Positions 31,653 through 40,125 of a stretch of 64,000 nucleotides of DNA are shown here, piece by piece. Under the pieces are notes generated by a model, which searched no databases, was not told where the DNA came from, and saw only the letters and a list, made by a program, of their open reading frames with translations. The DNA is from Massilia sp. 9I (GTDB lineage Bacteria > Pseudomonadota > Gammaproteobacteria > Burkholderiales > Burkholderiaceae_D), in assembly GCF_902506415.1 (NCBI RefSeq), contig NZ_LR733275.1, forward strand, positions 1,961,795 through 2,025,794, in the 5' to 3' direction. How positions within the stretch are numbered: the stretch's first letter is position 1; each line of letters opens with the position of its first letter. The position numbers were made by a program, and so were the translations under genes.

Positions 31653-32477
31653 ATGAACTCTCTCCGCTTCCTGGCAAAGGCGCCGGCGCTCCTGCTCTGC
31701 GCGCCCCTCAGCATGACCTTCTGCGGCCTCGCCATGGCCGATGACAACATGCCGCCCATCGGCAACCCGCATGCACCGCTTACGGTGGCCCTGCCCGAGA
31801 TTCCCGAAGGCGGCTGGTTCACGTCGGCCGAGCTTGGCGCAATCACGACTTCCGGCAACACCACCGGTACCTCGATCACGGGCAAGATCGACGCCCGTCA
31901 CGAGACCGCGACCTGGAGCCACGAATTCGTCGTGAGCGGCTTCTTCAAGGAAGACGAGTACGAAGACGACGAGGGCAACATCGAGCGCAGCAAGTCGGCC
32001 GAGCGTTTCGCCGCGTCGGCCAAGGCCTCGTTCAAGCTGCTGGGCGAAGGCAAGCGCGCCTTCATCCTGGGCTCCCACGTCAACGACCGCTTCGGCGCCT
32101 ATACCCGCTATTCGTCGGTTTCCGTCGGTCACGGTTCGCAGTGGCTGAACACCGGCAACAAGACCCTGGACGTGGAGATCGGTCCGGGCTATTTCGCGGG
32201 CGAGCGCGCCACCGGTGAAGAAGAAAGCGGCCTGACCGTGCGCGGCGCGGCCCAGTTCCGCTGGCGCGTCAGCCCCTCGGCCTACTTCGCCCAGAGCGTC
32301 AGCGTCGAAAAAGGCACCTCCAACACCCACTCGGTGGCCGAGGCCTCCCTCAGCACCAAGATCAATTCGACCATGCAGATGAAGGCGGGCTTCAGCGCCC
32401 GCAACGACACCAGCGTCCCGATCGGCAAGAAGAACACCGATACCCAGACCTCGCTGACGATGGTCTATTCGTTCTAA
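31653..32477 (+). CDS. DUF481 outer-membrane beta-barrel protein (YdiY-like)
   Basis: A 274-residue exported protein. The N-terminus is a signal peptide (APALLLCAPLSMTFCGLAMA), then an Ala/Pro linker and a barrel domain of alternating strands beginning AELGAITTSGNTTGTSI, the DUF481 hallmark. It ends in phenylalanine (TMVYSF), the usual last residue of outer-membrane barrels recognised by BAM. Function is unknown; family members respond to salt and acid stress in E. coli. GAGG precedes the ATG at 31653. It converges on the hydroxylase gene six bases away. Confidence 0.9.
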   Translation: MNSLRFLAKAPALLLCAPLSMTFCGLAMADDNMPPIGNPHAPLTVALPEIPEGGWFTSAELGAITTSGNTTGTSITGKIDARHETATWSHEFVVSGFFKEDEYEDDEGNIERSKSAERFAASAKASFKLLGEGKRAFILGSHVNDRFGAYTRYSSVSVGHGSQWLNTGNKTLDVEIGPGYFAGERATGEEESGLTVRGAAQFRWRVSPSAYFAQSVSVEKGTSNTHSVAEASLSTKINSTMQMKAGFSARNDTSVPIGKKNTDTQTSLTMVYSF

Positions 32478-32483
32478 ACCGAG

Positions 32484-33785
32484 TCAAAGACCGAAACCGT
32501 CTGCGCTCTTCGCGAAGGCATTGATCCCGGCGCTCATCGCCGTGATCATTGCCCGTTCCGCGGCCGACAAGGCCGGGTGCCAGACGTCGAAGATCAGCAC
32601 CGCACGCATCTCGTCGCTGTCGTTCCAGGCCTCGTGTTCGATGGTGTCGTCGAACACCCAGGCCTTCCCCACTTCCCATTCGCGGGTGTCGTTCCCGACC
32701 CGGAAACCGCAGCCCGGCGGCACGATCAAGGGGACGTGCGTCACCAGGCGCACGTTGCTGACGCCCGTGTGCGGCGGAATCCGGGTGCGCGGCTTCAACA
32801 GCGAAAACATCGCGCTCGGCGTGCGTCCGGGCTGGTCCGGCTGGGGCGCGCTCCCCAAAAGGGCCATGGTGCGCGGGCAGCGCGCCGCGTTCTCTTCCAC
32901 CCGCGCGCCATTGTCGATCAGGCGGAAGGCGCTCCAGTCCAGGTTGCGGTTCAGCTCCGCCCACTGGGCCAGCGGCTGGTCGTCCGAATAATTGATGTAG
33001 GGCGTGAAACCGCGGTCCTCCGCCAGCACGGCCAGGAATTCGTCGCGAATCTGCTCGGTGGCGGCCTCGAAGGCATCGAGCCAGGGAAAGTCGCTGCGTT
33101 CGAAGAAGCTGACCGGCGCCAGGCCCTGGTAATGGAAGAGCTGCGGCTGCGGATCGTAACGGCGCTTGCGGCCGGTCATCACCTCGACCGACTCGCGAAA
33201 ACGCCGCAGTTCGCGGCTTCCGTGTTCACCGCCCAGTTCGCGGTAGAACGGCGCCAGGTAGTCGTCCAGGAAGCTGCCGAATTCGCGGTTGTAGGCGGCG
33301 TGCCAGTCGAGCGCCTCGCGCACCGCAGGCTGCAGGTCCGGGGCGATGGTCTCCAATGGCGGTGCGACCGCCGCCACCGCCGAGCAGGCGGCGGCCGCTT
33401 CCTGGCGCCGGCCCTGGCGGATGCACAGCCGGCTGCGCAGGACCAGGGCCACCAGGTCATAGGGATCCACCGTGAGCGCGCCGCGCAGGGCGGCCTCCTC
33501 GGCCGCTTCGTCCCCCATCGCCAGGCAGACCACGGACAGGTTCAGCCACTGCTGCACTTCGCGTCCATCGGCCTCGACAAGACATTCGAGCAGGCTGCGT
33601 GCGCGCGCCAGGTCGCCGGCTTGGAACGCGATGTGCGAGAGCGAGCGCAAGGCGCGCGGGTGGCCGGGCACGCGCGCCAGGATGCTTTCCCATAGCTGGC
33701 TGGCCCGACCTACATCGTTCCTGGACGAAGCTTGGAGCGCCTCGCGTTCGAGCGCCGCAATCTGCTGGATGTCTGCCTGCTGCAC
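32484..33785 (-). CDS. TPR protein with aspartyl/asparaginyl beta-hydroxylase domain
   Basis: A protein of about 433 residues with two parts. Residues 1-150 are TPR-like helical repeats (ASQLWESILARVPGHPRALR, GDLARARSLLECLVEADGRE). The C-terminal 200 residues are a 2-oxoglutarate/Fe(II) beta-hydroxylase: RIPPHTGVSNVRLVTHVPLI holds the first histidine, VFDDTIEHEAWNDS the second, and EMRAVLIFDVWHP the arginine for 2-oxoglutarate. The start is uncertain: the frame is open to a TTG at 33845, a TTG at 33812 and a GTG at 33785; I chose the GTG, none has a clear ribosome-binding site. It follows the MHS transporter gene by 72 bases. Confidence 0.85.
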   Translation of the reverse strand: MQQADIQQIAALEREALQASSRNDVGRASQLWESILARVPGHPRALRSLSHIAFQAGDLARARSLLECLVEADGREVQQWLNLSVVCLAMGDEAAEEAALRGALTVDPYDLVALVLRSRLCIRQGRRQEAAAACSAVAAVAPPLETIAPDLQPAVREALDWHAAYNREFGSFLDDYLAPFYRELGGEHGSRELRRFRESVEVMTGRKRRYDPQPQLFHYQGLAPVSFFERSDFPWLDAFEAATEQIRDEFLAVLAEDRGFTPYINYSDDQPLAQWAELNRNLDWSAFRLIDNGARVEENAARCPRTMALLGSAPQPDQPGRTPSAMFSLLKPRTRIPPHTGVSNVRLVTHVPLIVPPGCGFRVGNDTREWEVGKAWVFDDTIEHEAWNDSDEMRAVLIFDVWHPALSAAERAMITAMSAGINAFAKSADGFGL

Positions 33786-33857
33786 GTCTGCCCCGACTGT
33801 ATTTATCGTCAATACATTCTGGTGCAGACATATGCATGTTGGCAAGCAATATTTACC

Positions 33858-35156
33858 CTAGGCCACTTCCGCCCGTACCTTCGGAGCGCTTGCGCCAATC
33901 GCCAGCAGTGCGAACAGGCTGAGCATTGCTGCCGCCGTCAGGTAATAGCCGACCCACGGCAGGCCGTAATTGGTGGCCAGCCAGGTCGCGATGTAGGGCG
34001 CCAGCGAAGCGCCCAAAATGCCTGCGAAGTTGAACGTCAGCGAAGCCCCGGTGTAGCGCACCTCGGCCGGGAACATCTCGGCCAGCAGGGTCCCGAGCGG
34101 ACCGTAGGTGAAGCCGACCAGGCACATGCCGAGGATCATGAAGCTCGCCACCGAGACCAGGGTCGCCGCCCCGAACAGCGGTCCGAACAGCAGGCCGAAC
34201 AGGGCGATCGCGCCGCTCACCAGGATCATCGCCGTGCGCCGGCCATAGCGGTCGGCCAGCAGAGCCGAGGGCGGGATGGTCAGGCCGAAGAACACCACCG
34301 CGACCAGCTGCAGGGTCAGGAACTGCTGGCGCGAGAAGCCGAGTTTGGTGGTGCCCCAGCTCAACGCGAACACGGTCATCAGGTAGAACACGACGAAGGT
34401 GGCGAGCGCGACGATCGTGCCCAGCACCAGCGCGCGCCGGTGTTCGCGCAGCACGGCCAGCACCGGCAGCTTGACGCGCTGGTCGCTGTCCAGCACCTTC
34501 TGGAAGTCCGGCGTCTCGGTGATTTTCAGGCGCACGTAGAGACCGACCAGCACCAGCAAGGCGCTGGCGAGGAAGGGAATGCGCCAGCCGTAGCTGAAGA
34601 AATCCTCATCCGTCATCAACTGGCTAAGCAGCAGGAAGGTGCCGCCGGACAGGAAGAAGCCGAGCGGCGCGCCCAGTTGCGGGAACATGCCGTACCAGGC
34701 GCGCTTGCCCGGCGGCGCGTTTTCGGTTGCCAGCAGCACCGCCCCGCCCCACTCGCCGCCCAGGCCCAGGCCCTGGCCGAAGCGGCACAGGGCCAGCAAC
34801 AGCGGCGCCAGGGTGCCGATCGCGGCGTAGGTCGGCAGCAGGCCGATCAGGATGGTGGAGATCCCCATGGTGAGCAGGGCCGCGACCAGCGTCGCTTTTC
34901 TCCCGATGCGGTCGCCGAAGTGCCCGAACACGGCCGAGCCGACGGGACGGGCGAAGAAGGCGATGGCGAAGGTGGCGAGCGACTGCAGGGTGGCGGCGGC
35001 CGGGTCGGCCGCCGGGAAGAACAGCCGCGGGAAGACCAGTACCGCGGCGGTGGCATAGATGTAGAAGTCGTAGAACTCGATGGTGGTGCCGATGAGGCTG
35101 GCGAACAGGACGGTGCGCGGCTTGTTGACGGGCGCTGCTGCTGTCTGCACCGTCAT
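33858..35156 (-). CDS. MHS-type MFS transporter (metabolite:proton symporter)
   Basis: A 432-residue transporter with twelve hydrophobic segments. It has the MHS pattern: FGHFGDRIGRKATLVAALL in the loop between segments 2 and 3, GLGLGGEWGGAVLLATENAP and the PQLGAPLGFFLSGG segment. Family substrates include shikimate, alpha-ketoglutarate, proline-betaine and benzoates; the substrate here is open. The ATG at 35156 overlaps the thioredoxin gene stop by four bases. Residues 1-15 precede the first membrane segment. Confidence 0.93.
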   Translation of the reverse strand: MTVQTAAAPVNKPRTVLFASLIGTTIEFYDFYIYATAAVLVFPRLFFPAADPAAATLQSLATFAIAFFARPVGSAVFGHFGDRIGRKATLVAALLTMGISTILIGLLPTYAAIGTLAPLLLALCRFGQGLGLGGEWGGAVLLATENAPPGKRAWYGMFPQLGAPLGFFLSGGTFLLLSQLMTDEDFFSYGWRIPFLASALLVLVGLYVRLKITETPDFQKVLDSDQRVKLPVLAVLREHRRALVLGTIVALATFVVFYLMTVFALSWGTTKLGFSRQQFLTLQLVAVVFFGLTIPPSALLADRYGRRTAMILVSGAIALFGLLFGPLFGAATLVSVASFMILGMCLVGFTYGPLGTLLAEMFPAEVRYTGASLTFNFAGILGASLAPYIATWLATNYGLPWVGYYLTAAAMLSLFALLAIGASAPKVRAEVA

Positions 35157-35476
35157 GCTGCACCGGCCTGGGCCAGCGCCACGCGCACTTCGTCGGCCGA
35201 GACCGGGCGCACCACGCGCGCCACTTCCTGCCCGTCCTTGAGCACGACCACGGTCGGCCACAGCTTGATGCGGAACGAACGGCCCAACGGCCGGCCCGGG
35301 CCGTCCTCCACCTTCACGTGGCGCACCGCCTGGCTGCCAGACACCGCCTCGTCGATCAGGGGTTCGGCCGCGCGGCAGTAGCCGCACCAGTTGGCGCCGA
35401 AATCGAGCATCACGGTGCCGGGCATCGCGTCGACGGCGCTGCGCTCGGGCTGGGCGGTTTCATAGGGTGCGGACAT
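35153..35476 (-). CDS. Thioredoxin-family protein
   Basis: A 107-residue thioredoxin-fold protein with the redox pair WCGYC (about residues 30-34) in FGANWCGYCRAAEPLI and the cis-proline in LWPTVVVLKDG. There is no signal peptide, so it is cytoplasmic. The CGYC dipeptide differs from CGPC of Trx1, suggesting a more oxidising or specialised role. GGAGGAG stands seven bases before the ATG. It overlaps and is translationally coupled to the MHS transporter gene, an arrangement not obviously explained by function. Confidence 0.9.
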   Translation of the reverse strand: MSAPYETAQPERSAVDAMPGTVMLDFGANWCGYCRAAEPLIDEAVSGSQAVRHVKVEDGPGRPLGRSFRIKLWPTVVVLKDGQEVARVVRPVSADEVRVALAQAGAA

Positions 35477-35661
35477 GCGGTCTCCTCCTCTTGGTGCGGG
35501 TGGTGGTGTTGATAGTGCAAGCGTACCTCAAAATGTTGCCACTGGCACGGGCCTGCGGGTCGATTCCTGGTCGTTATGATCTTGTTACGTGAAACACCGT
35601 ACGGAAGCCTTCTGCTGGGACTGGCACTCTGGACCCAGGCAATGTGATCAAGGAGACAACC

Positions 35662-35841
35662 ATGTCTGACAACCTGCAAAACCGTGGCGGCCAGGACCGC
35701 GCCCGCATCAACGTGCATGAAGAATGGGAAGTGCGCCACTGGACCGAGGCGCTGGGTGTGAGCAAGGAAGAGCTCGAACGCGCCGTGAAACAGGTCGGGC
35801 CAAGCGCCGACGCCGTGCGTGAACACCTGAAGAAGCACTGA
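35662..35841 (+). CDS. DUF3606 small protein
   Basis: A 59-residue protein, MSDNLQNRGGQDRARINVHE..., ending REHLKKH. The motif GGQDRARINVHEEWEVRHW and a helical half (GVSKEELERAVKQVGPSADA) match the DUF3606 family, small proteins found widely in proteobacteria and often upregulated by stress. GGAGA precedes the ATG at 35662. A GC-rich hairpin GGAGCGGGC/GCCCGCTCC at 35847-35869 follows the stop, without a T tract. Confidence 0.85.
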   Translation: MSDNLQNRGGQDRARINVHEEWEVRHWTEALGVSKEELERAVKQVGPSADAVREHLKKH

Positions 35842-36038
35842 TCCACGGAGCGGGCCGCGCGCCCGCTCCCGCAGCACCCTATCCAGCATTCCCGTGGGCC
35901 CGAGGGCCTGCGTCCATGCAGCACCGTCACCGGTGAGGCTGCATCCGCGCCGCCCGCCGCTTGCCCTACCCCGCTCCTCCGGCACGCGCGGCCGGCGCCG
36001 CCTCCCGCATGGGCGGCCCCGTCCAAAAGGAGTCCGGT

Positions 36039-37205
36039 TTGAATAATTTCTACGCCAACGTCCATAATTTCTTCGCCTCGCTCGACATCACGCTGCCGAA
36101 CGCCCTGTTCGCCATCGGCGCGGCGGTCGCCAGCTACATCCTGATGCACGGCGCCCTGATCCTGTTCCGCCGCCGCCTCGGCCGGCTGAGCGAGGAACGT
36201 CAGCACCGCACCATCGCCCAGGTCCTGAGCAAGACCCTGGCGCGCACCGGCACCCTGGCCATCGTCGCCACCGCGATCCTGATCGGCCTGTCGGTGCTCG
36301 ACCTGCCCGAACCATGGGATGCGCGCCTGGGTCACCTGTGGTTCCTCACGCTCGGACTCCAGCTCGCGATGTTCCTGCACCGCGCCGTCAAGATCGGCTC
36401 ACGCCGCTACTTCCTGAGCCACGGCCGCAAGCCCGGCGGGGTGGACCAGCAGGTCACCGTCGCCCATACGGTCGTGATCTGGCTGCTGCAGACCACGGTC
36501 TGGGTGGTGTTCATGCTGGCGATGCTGTCCAACCTGGGCATCAACGTCACCACCTTCGTGGCCAGCCTCGGTATCGGCGGCGTGGCGATCGCGCTGGCCG
36601 TGCAGAACATCCTGGGCGACCTGTTCGCTTCGATGTCGATCGCGGTCGACAAGCCGTTCGAGGTGGGCGATTCGATCTCGGTCGACAAATTCAGCGGCAC
36701 GGTCGAGCATGTCGGCCTGAAGACCACCCGTGTGCGCGCCGTGGGCGGCGAGCAGGTGATCATCTCGAACGCCGAACTGCTGCGCAACACCGTCTACAAC
36801 TACCGCCGCATGACGACCCGCCGCATCCAGTTCACCCTGCGCGCCAGCCCCTCGACTCCGCGCGAGCTGGCGGCGCGGGTGCCGGAACTGCTCGGCGAAA
36901 TCATTGGCAAGCACGAGAAGGTGCGCTTCGACCGCGCACACCTCAAGACGCTGGACCAGAACTGGATCGAGTACGAGATTGTCTACACCATGCTCGACGC
37001 CGACTACGGCCTGTACATGGACACCCAGCAGGCAATTAACCTCGATGCGATGCAGATGTTCGAGGACCTGGGCATCTCGACCGCGCCGCGGCCGCAGCAC
37101 CTCTTGATCCAGGATCCGGACCAGCGCGACGTGCGCGGCGCGGACCAGGCTGCAGCCAACGAGGACAGCCCCGAGGGCGGCCGCCCTCGCTACCTCAAAC
37201 ATTGA
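36039..37205 (+). CDS. Small-conductance mechanosensitive channel (MscS family), copy 2
   Basis: A 388-residue channel protein. TTG at 36039 lies behind AAAAGGAG, a strong site, so I use it rather than ATG codons further upstream. Four membrane segments (about 20-40, 63-83, 90-110 and 140-170) are followed by the pore pattern VASLGIGGVAIALAVQNILG and the beta domain KPFEVGDSI...GTVEHVGLKTTRVR. It is clearly paralogous to the channel at 24407-25498 but differs at the N-terminus and has a longer C-terminal tail. It is followed by an SDR gene 11 bases downstream, so the two are co-transcribed. Confidence 0.92.
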   Translation: MNNFYANVHNFFASLDITLPNALFAIGAAVASYILMHGALILFRRRLGRLSEERQHRTIAQVLSKTLARTGTLAIVATAILIGLSVLDLPEPWDARLGHLWFLTLGLQLAMFLHRAVKIGSRRYFLSHGRKPGGVDQQVTVAHTVVIWLLQTTVWVVFMLAMLSNLGINVTTFVASLGIGGVAIALAVQNILGDLFASMSIAVDKPFEVGDSISVDKFSGTVEHVGLKTTRVRAVGGEQVIISNAELLRNTVYNYRRMTTRRIQFTLRASPSTPRELAARVPELLGEIIGKHEKVRFDRAHLKTLDQNWIEYEIVYTMLDADYGLYMDTQQAINLDAMQMFEDLGISTAPRPQHLLIQDPDQRDVRGADQAAANEDSPEGGRPRYLKH

Positions 37206-37216
37206 AGGGAAAGCAC

Positions 37217-38056
37217 ATGAACCAGCCGAAGCAGCAGCAGGAACCGCCGGGAACCGAGGCGCTTCTGAATCCACCGGCCGACCACGGCGAGAGCAGCTAT
37301 GTCGGCTCCGGCAAGCTGAAGGACAAGGCCACCGTCATCACCGGCGGCGATAGCGGCATCGGCCGCGCCGTCGCGCTCGCCTTCGCGCGCGAAGGAGCGG
37401 ACGTCCTGATTGCCTACCTCAACGAACACGAGGATGCGCGCGAAACCGCGCGCCTCGTCGAGGAAGCCGGACGCAAGGCGGTGCTGATGCCGGGCGACCT
37501 GGCCGAACCGGCCCACTGCCGCGCCATCGTCGAGCGCGCGGTGCAGGAATTCGGGCGCATCGATGTCTTGGTGAACAACGCCGCCTTCCAGATGACCCAC
37601 GATTCGATCGAGGAGATTCCGGACGAGGAATGGGACTACACCTTCAAGGTCAACATCACGGCGATGTTCCACATCTGCAAGGCTGCGGTGCGCCACATGG
37701 CGCCGGGCTCCTCGATCATCAACACCACCTCGATCAATTCGGACAACCCGAAACCGACCCTGCTGGCCTACGCCACCACCAAGGGCGCGATCGCCAACTT
37801 CACCGCCGGCCTGGCCCAGCTGCTGGCAGAGAAAGGCATCCGCGTGAACTCGGTGGCGCCGGGCCCGATCTGGACCCCGCTGATCCCGGCCACCATGCCG
37901 CCCGACCAGGTCGAGAGCTTCGGCCAGCAGGTGCCGATGAAGCGCCCCGGCCAGCCGGCCGAGGTGGCGCCGGTCTACGTGCTGCTGGCTTCGAACCAGG
38001 CCAGCTACATTTCGGGGGCGCGCATCGCGGTGACGGGCGGGACCCCGATTCTGTAA
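37217..38056 (+). CDS. SDR family oxidoreductase (YghA/GSP39-like)
   Basis: A 279-residue NAD(P)-dependent dehydrogenase. The dinucleotide motif is GGDSGIGRAVA (about residue 50), the structural NNAA follows, and the catalytic triad is the serine in IINTTSINS with YATTK (Tyr and Lys). The long N-terminal extension before the Rossmann fold, NQPKQQQEPPGTEALLNPPAD, is typical of the YghA/YdaD group of general-stress-type dehydrogenases. ATG at 37217 follows GAAGGGA. Same operon as the second MscS channel. Confidence 0.92.
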   Translation: MNQPKQQQEPPGTEALLNPPADHGESSYVGSGKLKDKATVITGGDSGIGRAVALAFAREGADVLIAYLNEHEDARETARLVEEAGRKAVLMPGDLAEPAHCRAIVERAVQEFGRIDVLVNNAAFQMTHDSIEEIPDEEWDYTFKVNITAMFHICKAAVRHMAPGSSIINTTSINSDNPKPTLLAYATTKGAIANFTAGLAQLLAEKGIRVNSVAPGPIWTPLIPATMPPDQVESFGQQVPMKRPGQPAEVAPVYVLLASNQASYISGARIAVTGGTPIL

Positions 38057-38062
38057 GAAAGT

Positions 38063-38662
38063 TTAGTTGGCGCCGGCGGAGCGGCCTGCCGACGCGCTCG
38101 CGCCCGCTTCCAGCGTGAGCGATCCCGAGGCGCTTCCTTGCGCAGGAATCGGCTTGCGGGCGCCGGCGGCCGATCCCGTCCCCGAGCTGCTCATGTCGCC
38201 GCTACCGGAAAGACTGCCGGAGGTCGCCAGCGCACCCGACGCCGACCCGATTGCGCCTTCAGACGCCGATTGCGCGTTGGCCGCGCCCTGGCGCGAGCGC
38301 TCCGCCAGCGTCGCCACCCCGCCCTGCACGGCGGCGCCTCCACTGCCTGCCGCTTCCGAAGCGGAGGTTCGCAGCTCGCCAGCTTTGTCTGCCGCCATAC
38401 CACCGGCCGCCCGCACCCGCTCGACACCACGGCCGGCGATGGCGGATGCCGGACGCGCCATGTCCGCATCCAGGCGGCCGCTGCCGCGCAGCATGCTTGA
38501 ACCTTCGATGCCGCCCATACGGCCCATGCCGCCCCCGCCGATCATGCCGCCCACGGAGCCTCCCAGGCCGCCGCCACCGCCGAGCAACTGGGCATGGGCG
38601 GAAGCAGCAACACCCAGCGACAGGGCAATGGCGAGCTGTTGAACGATTTTGTTGGCTTTCAT
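38063..38662 (-). CDS. Exported Gly/Ala/Ser-rich low-complexity protein
   Basis: A 199-residue protein of unknown function. Its N-terminus is a signal peptide (IVQQLAIALSLGVAASAHA). The mature part starts with a Gly-rich stretch (LLGGGGGLGGSVGGMIGGGG), then Ala/Ser/Gly-rich sequence without aromatic residues, hence likely unfolded or fibrous on the surface. AAGGAG stands six bases before the ATG and is fully enclosed in an 11-bp hairpin in the RNA (see 38666-38716). It lies 95 bases downstream of the subtilase gene on the same strand. Confidence 0.75.
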   Translation of the reverse strand: MKANKIVQQLAIALSLGVAASAHAQLLGGGGGLGGSVGGMIGGGGMGRMGGIEGSSMLRGSGRLDADMARPASAIAGRGVERVRAAGGMAADKAGELRTSASEAAGSGGAAVQGGVATLAERSRQGAANAQSASEGAIGSASGALATSGSLSGSGDMSSSGTGSAAGARKPIPAQGSASGSLTLEAGASASAGRSAGAN

Positions 38663-38665
38663 GGT

Positions 38666-38716
38666 GTTCTCCTTGTCAGTGGCGCGAACCTGTTTCGCGG
38701 CCGATACAAGGAGAAC
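38666..38716 (-). promoter_or_regulatory. RNA hairpin sequestering the ribosome-binding site
   Basis: On the minus strand GTTCTCCTTGT (38706-38716) is followed 29 bases later by its perfect complement ACAAGGAGAAC (38666-38676), which holds the AAGGAG ribosome-binding site six bases before the ATG at 38662. The 29-base loop contains a second stem, GCGAA/TTCGC, so the leader RNA can fold into one long hairpin that hides the site. Confidence 0.65.
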
Positions 38717-38757
38717 GACGGGCCGAAGCGATTTATTCCATCAGCGCAAAAAAATAT

Positions 38758-40065
38758 TTAGCGCAGTCGGGCCGGATCGATGCGGAGGTCCGCGCCAAGT
38801 ACGCCGTGGCCGACCACATTGCTGATCTCGCCCTGGCCGCCTGCGCCGGCGACACGCACCAGTGTGTCCAGTGCCCGCCGCGCCGCCTGCCGGTCTGGCG
38901 ACGGCAGTTCGCGGGCCAGCAGCGCCGCCACGATCGGCGCCGCATATGAAGTACCGCGCACCTGCCGGTAAGGCGGACTGCCGGGCACGGCGCTGACCAT
39001 CTGGCTGCCGGGCGCCGCGAACATGACCTGGGGACCGCGCCCGGCTTCCGGCAATACCTGGCCGCGCCGGTCGACGCCGGTCACCCCGACCACGCCCGGA
39101 TAGCTGGCCGGGTACAACGGCGGCGCGGCCGGGCCGTCGTTGCCGACTGCGGCAACCAGCAGGTGTCCACGTGCCAGCATGGCTTCGACCGCACGCGCCA
39201 GCGCCGCATTGCGCGGACCAACCAGGCTGATGTTAACGACGCCGACGCCTTCACGCGCCAGCCAGCCCAGAGCCGCGACGAGGCGATCGACCGAGCCCCC
39301 GGCCGGGTCGTCGCAATACACGTCGGCTGCGAACAGGCTGGCGCCGGGCGCCGCGCCGCTGAAGCGCTCGGACTGGCCGACCATCAGCGCGGCGACTGCA
39401 GTGCCGTGGGGCGCCGGGTGCGCCGCGCCGCCGCATCCCCAGCGCTGCAGCTTGCTGTCTTCGAATACCGGGTGCGAGGCGTCGACGCCGCTGTCCACAA
39501 GGCCGACCCGCACAGCCGACCCGCCACGCGGGCTGGCGGAAGGCGCCGCGGCGCCGGAGCCCGCACCCGCGCCGCCGCCGCCCGCATAGACATGGTTGAA
39601 GTCATACACGCCATCCGGGTCGGCCGCCCGCAAGACAGGCAGGAGGCCGACGGTGCGCTGGCCGGCCGCGCCGCGCAACACCACCAGGCGCTGGCCCAGC
39701 TCCGGCTGCGCCTCGTCGCGCACGATCGACAGGCCCGCCGCCGCGGCCGCCTGCAACCCGGCCTCACCGGGCGACCAGGCCAGGATCTCGCCACGCACCG
39801 CCACGTTCCCGGCCGTATCCATCTCGAACCGGTCCGGATACCGCGCCACCAGGGCCGCCAGGCCCTCGAGCCGCAATCGGCCGAGGTCTGCCAGTGGCGC
39901 CCGGTCGAGCAGGCGCCCGATCGGCGCCTGGAGTGCGCCCGTGCCGAGCGGGCCGATCCGATCCGGCAGAGGCAAGGAAGGCAGGGACGGCAAGCCCAGT
40001 TGCGCGTGGGCGGGAAATGCCCCGCCAAGGACGGTGGCGGCAAGCAGCAGATGGAGCGGTTTCAT
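38758..40065 (-). CDS. Secreted subtilisin-like serine protease (S8)
   Basis: A 435-residue exported protease. A signal peptide (LLLAATVLGGAFPAHA) is followed by a pro-region (about 20-160) and the S8 domain. All three catalytic residues are visible: Asp in VGLVDSGVDAS, His in PHGTAVAALM and Ser in RGTSYAAPIVAAL, and NISLVGPRN with AAVGNDGPAA matches the oxyanion region. The ATG at 40065 follows TATGAT by only six bases (candidate -10, see 40072). It is divergent from the ECF sigma gene. Target substrates are unknown. Confidence 0.93.
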   Translation of the reverse strand: MKPLHLLLAATVLGGAFPAHAQLGLPSLPSLPLPDRIGPLGTGALQAPIGRLLDRAPLADLGRLRLEGLAALVARYPDRFEMDTAGNVAVRGEILAWSPGEAGLQAAAAAGLSIVRDEAQPELGQRLVVLRGAAGQRTVGLLPVLRAADPDGVYDFNHVYAGGGGAGAGSGAAAPSASPRGGSAVRVGLVDSGVDASHPVFEDSKLQRWGCGGAAHPAPHGTAVAALMVGQSERFSGAAPGASLFAADVYCDDPAGGSVDRLVAALGWLAREGVGVVNISLVGPRNAALARAVEAMLARGHLLVAAVGNDGPAAPPLYPASYPGVVGVTGVDRRGQVLPEAGRGPQVMFAAPGSQMVSAVPGSPPYRQVRGTSYAAPIVAALLARELPSPDRQAARRALDTLVRVAGAGGQGEISNVVGHGVLGADLRIDPARLR

Positions 40066-40071
40066 GGGTTG

Positions 40072-40077
40072 ATCATA
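40072..40077 (-). promoter_or_regulatory. Candidate -10 element of the subtilase gene
   Basis: Minus-strand TATGAT ends six bases before the subtilase ATG, so the transcript would start at or next to the start codon. No good -35 is seen. Confidence 0.35.
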
Positions 40078-40125
40078 TATCATGCGAATTGACGACACTG
40101 CGGATATGAAATAAACGATCGGCGC

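Noticed and set aside
35847..35869. GC-rich hairpin after the DUF3606 gene as a terminator
   Set aside because: The stem is perfect but no T tract follows on either strand, so I only mention it in the gene entry.
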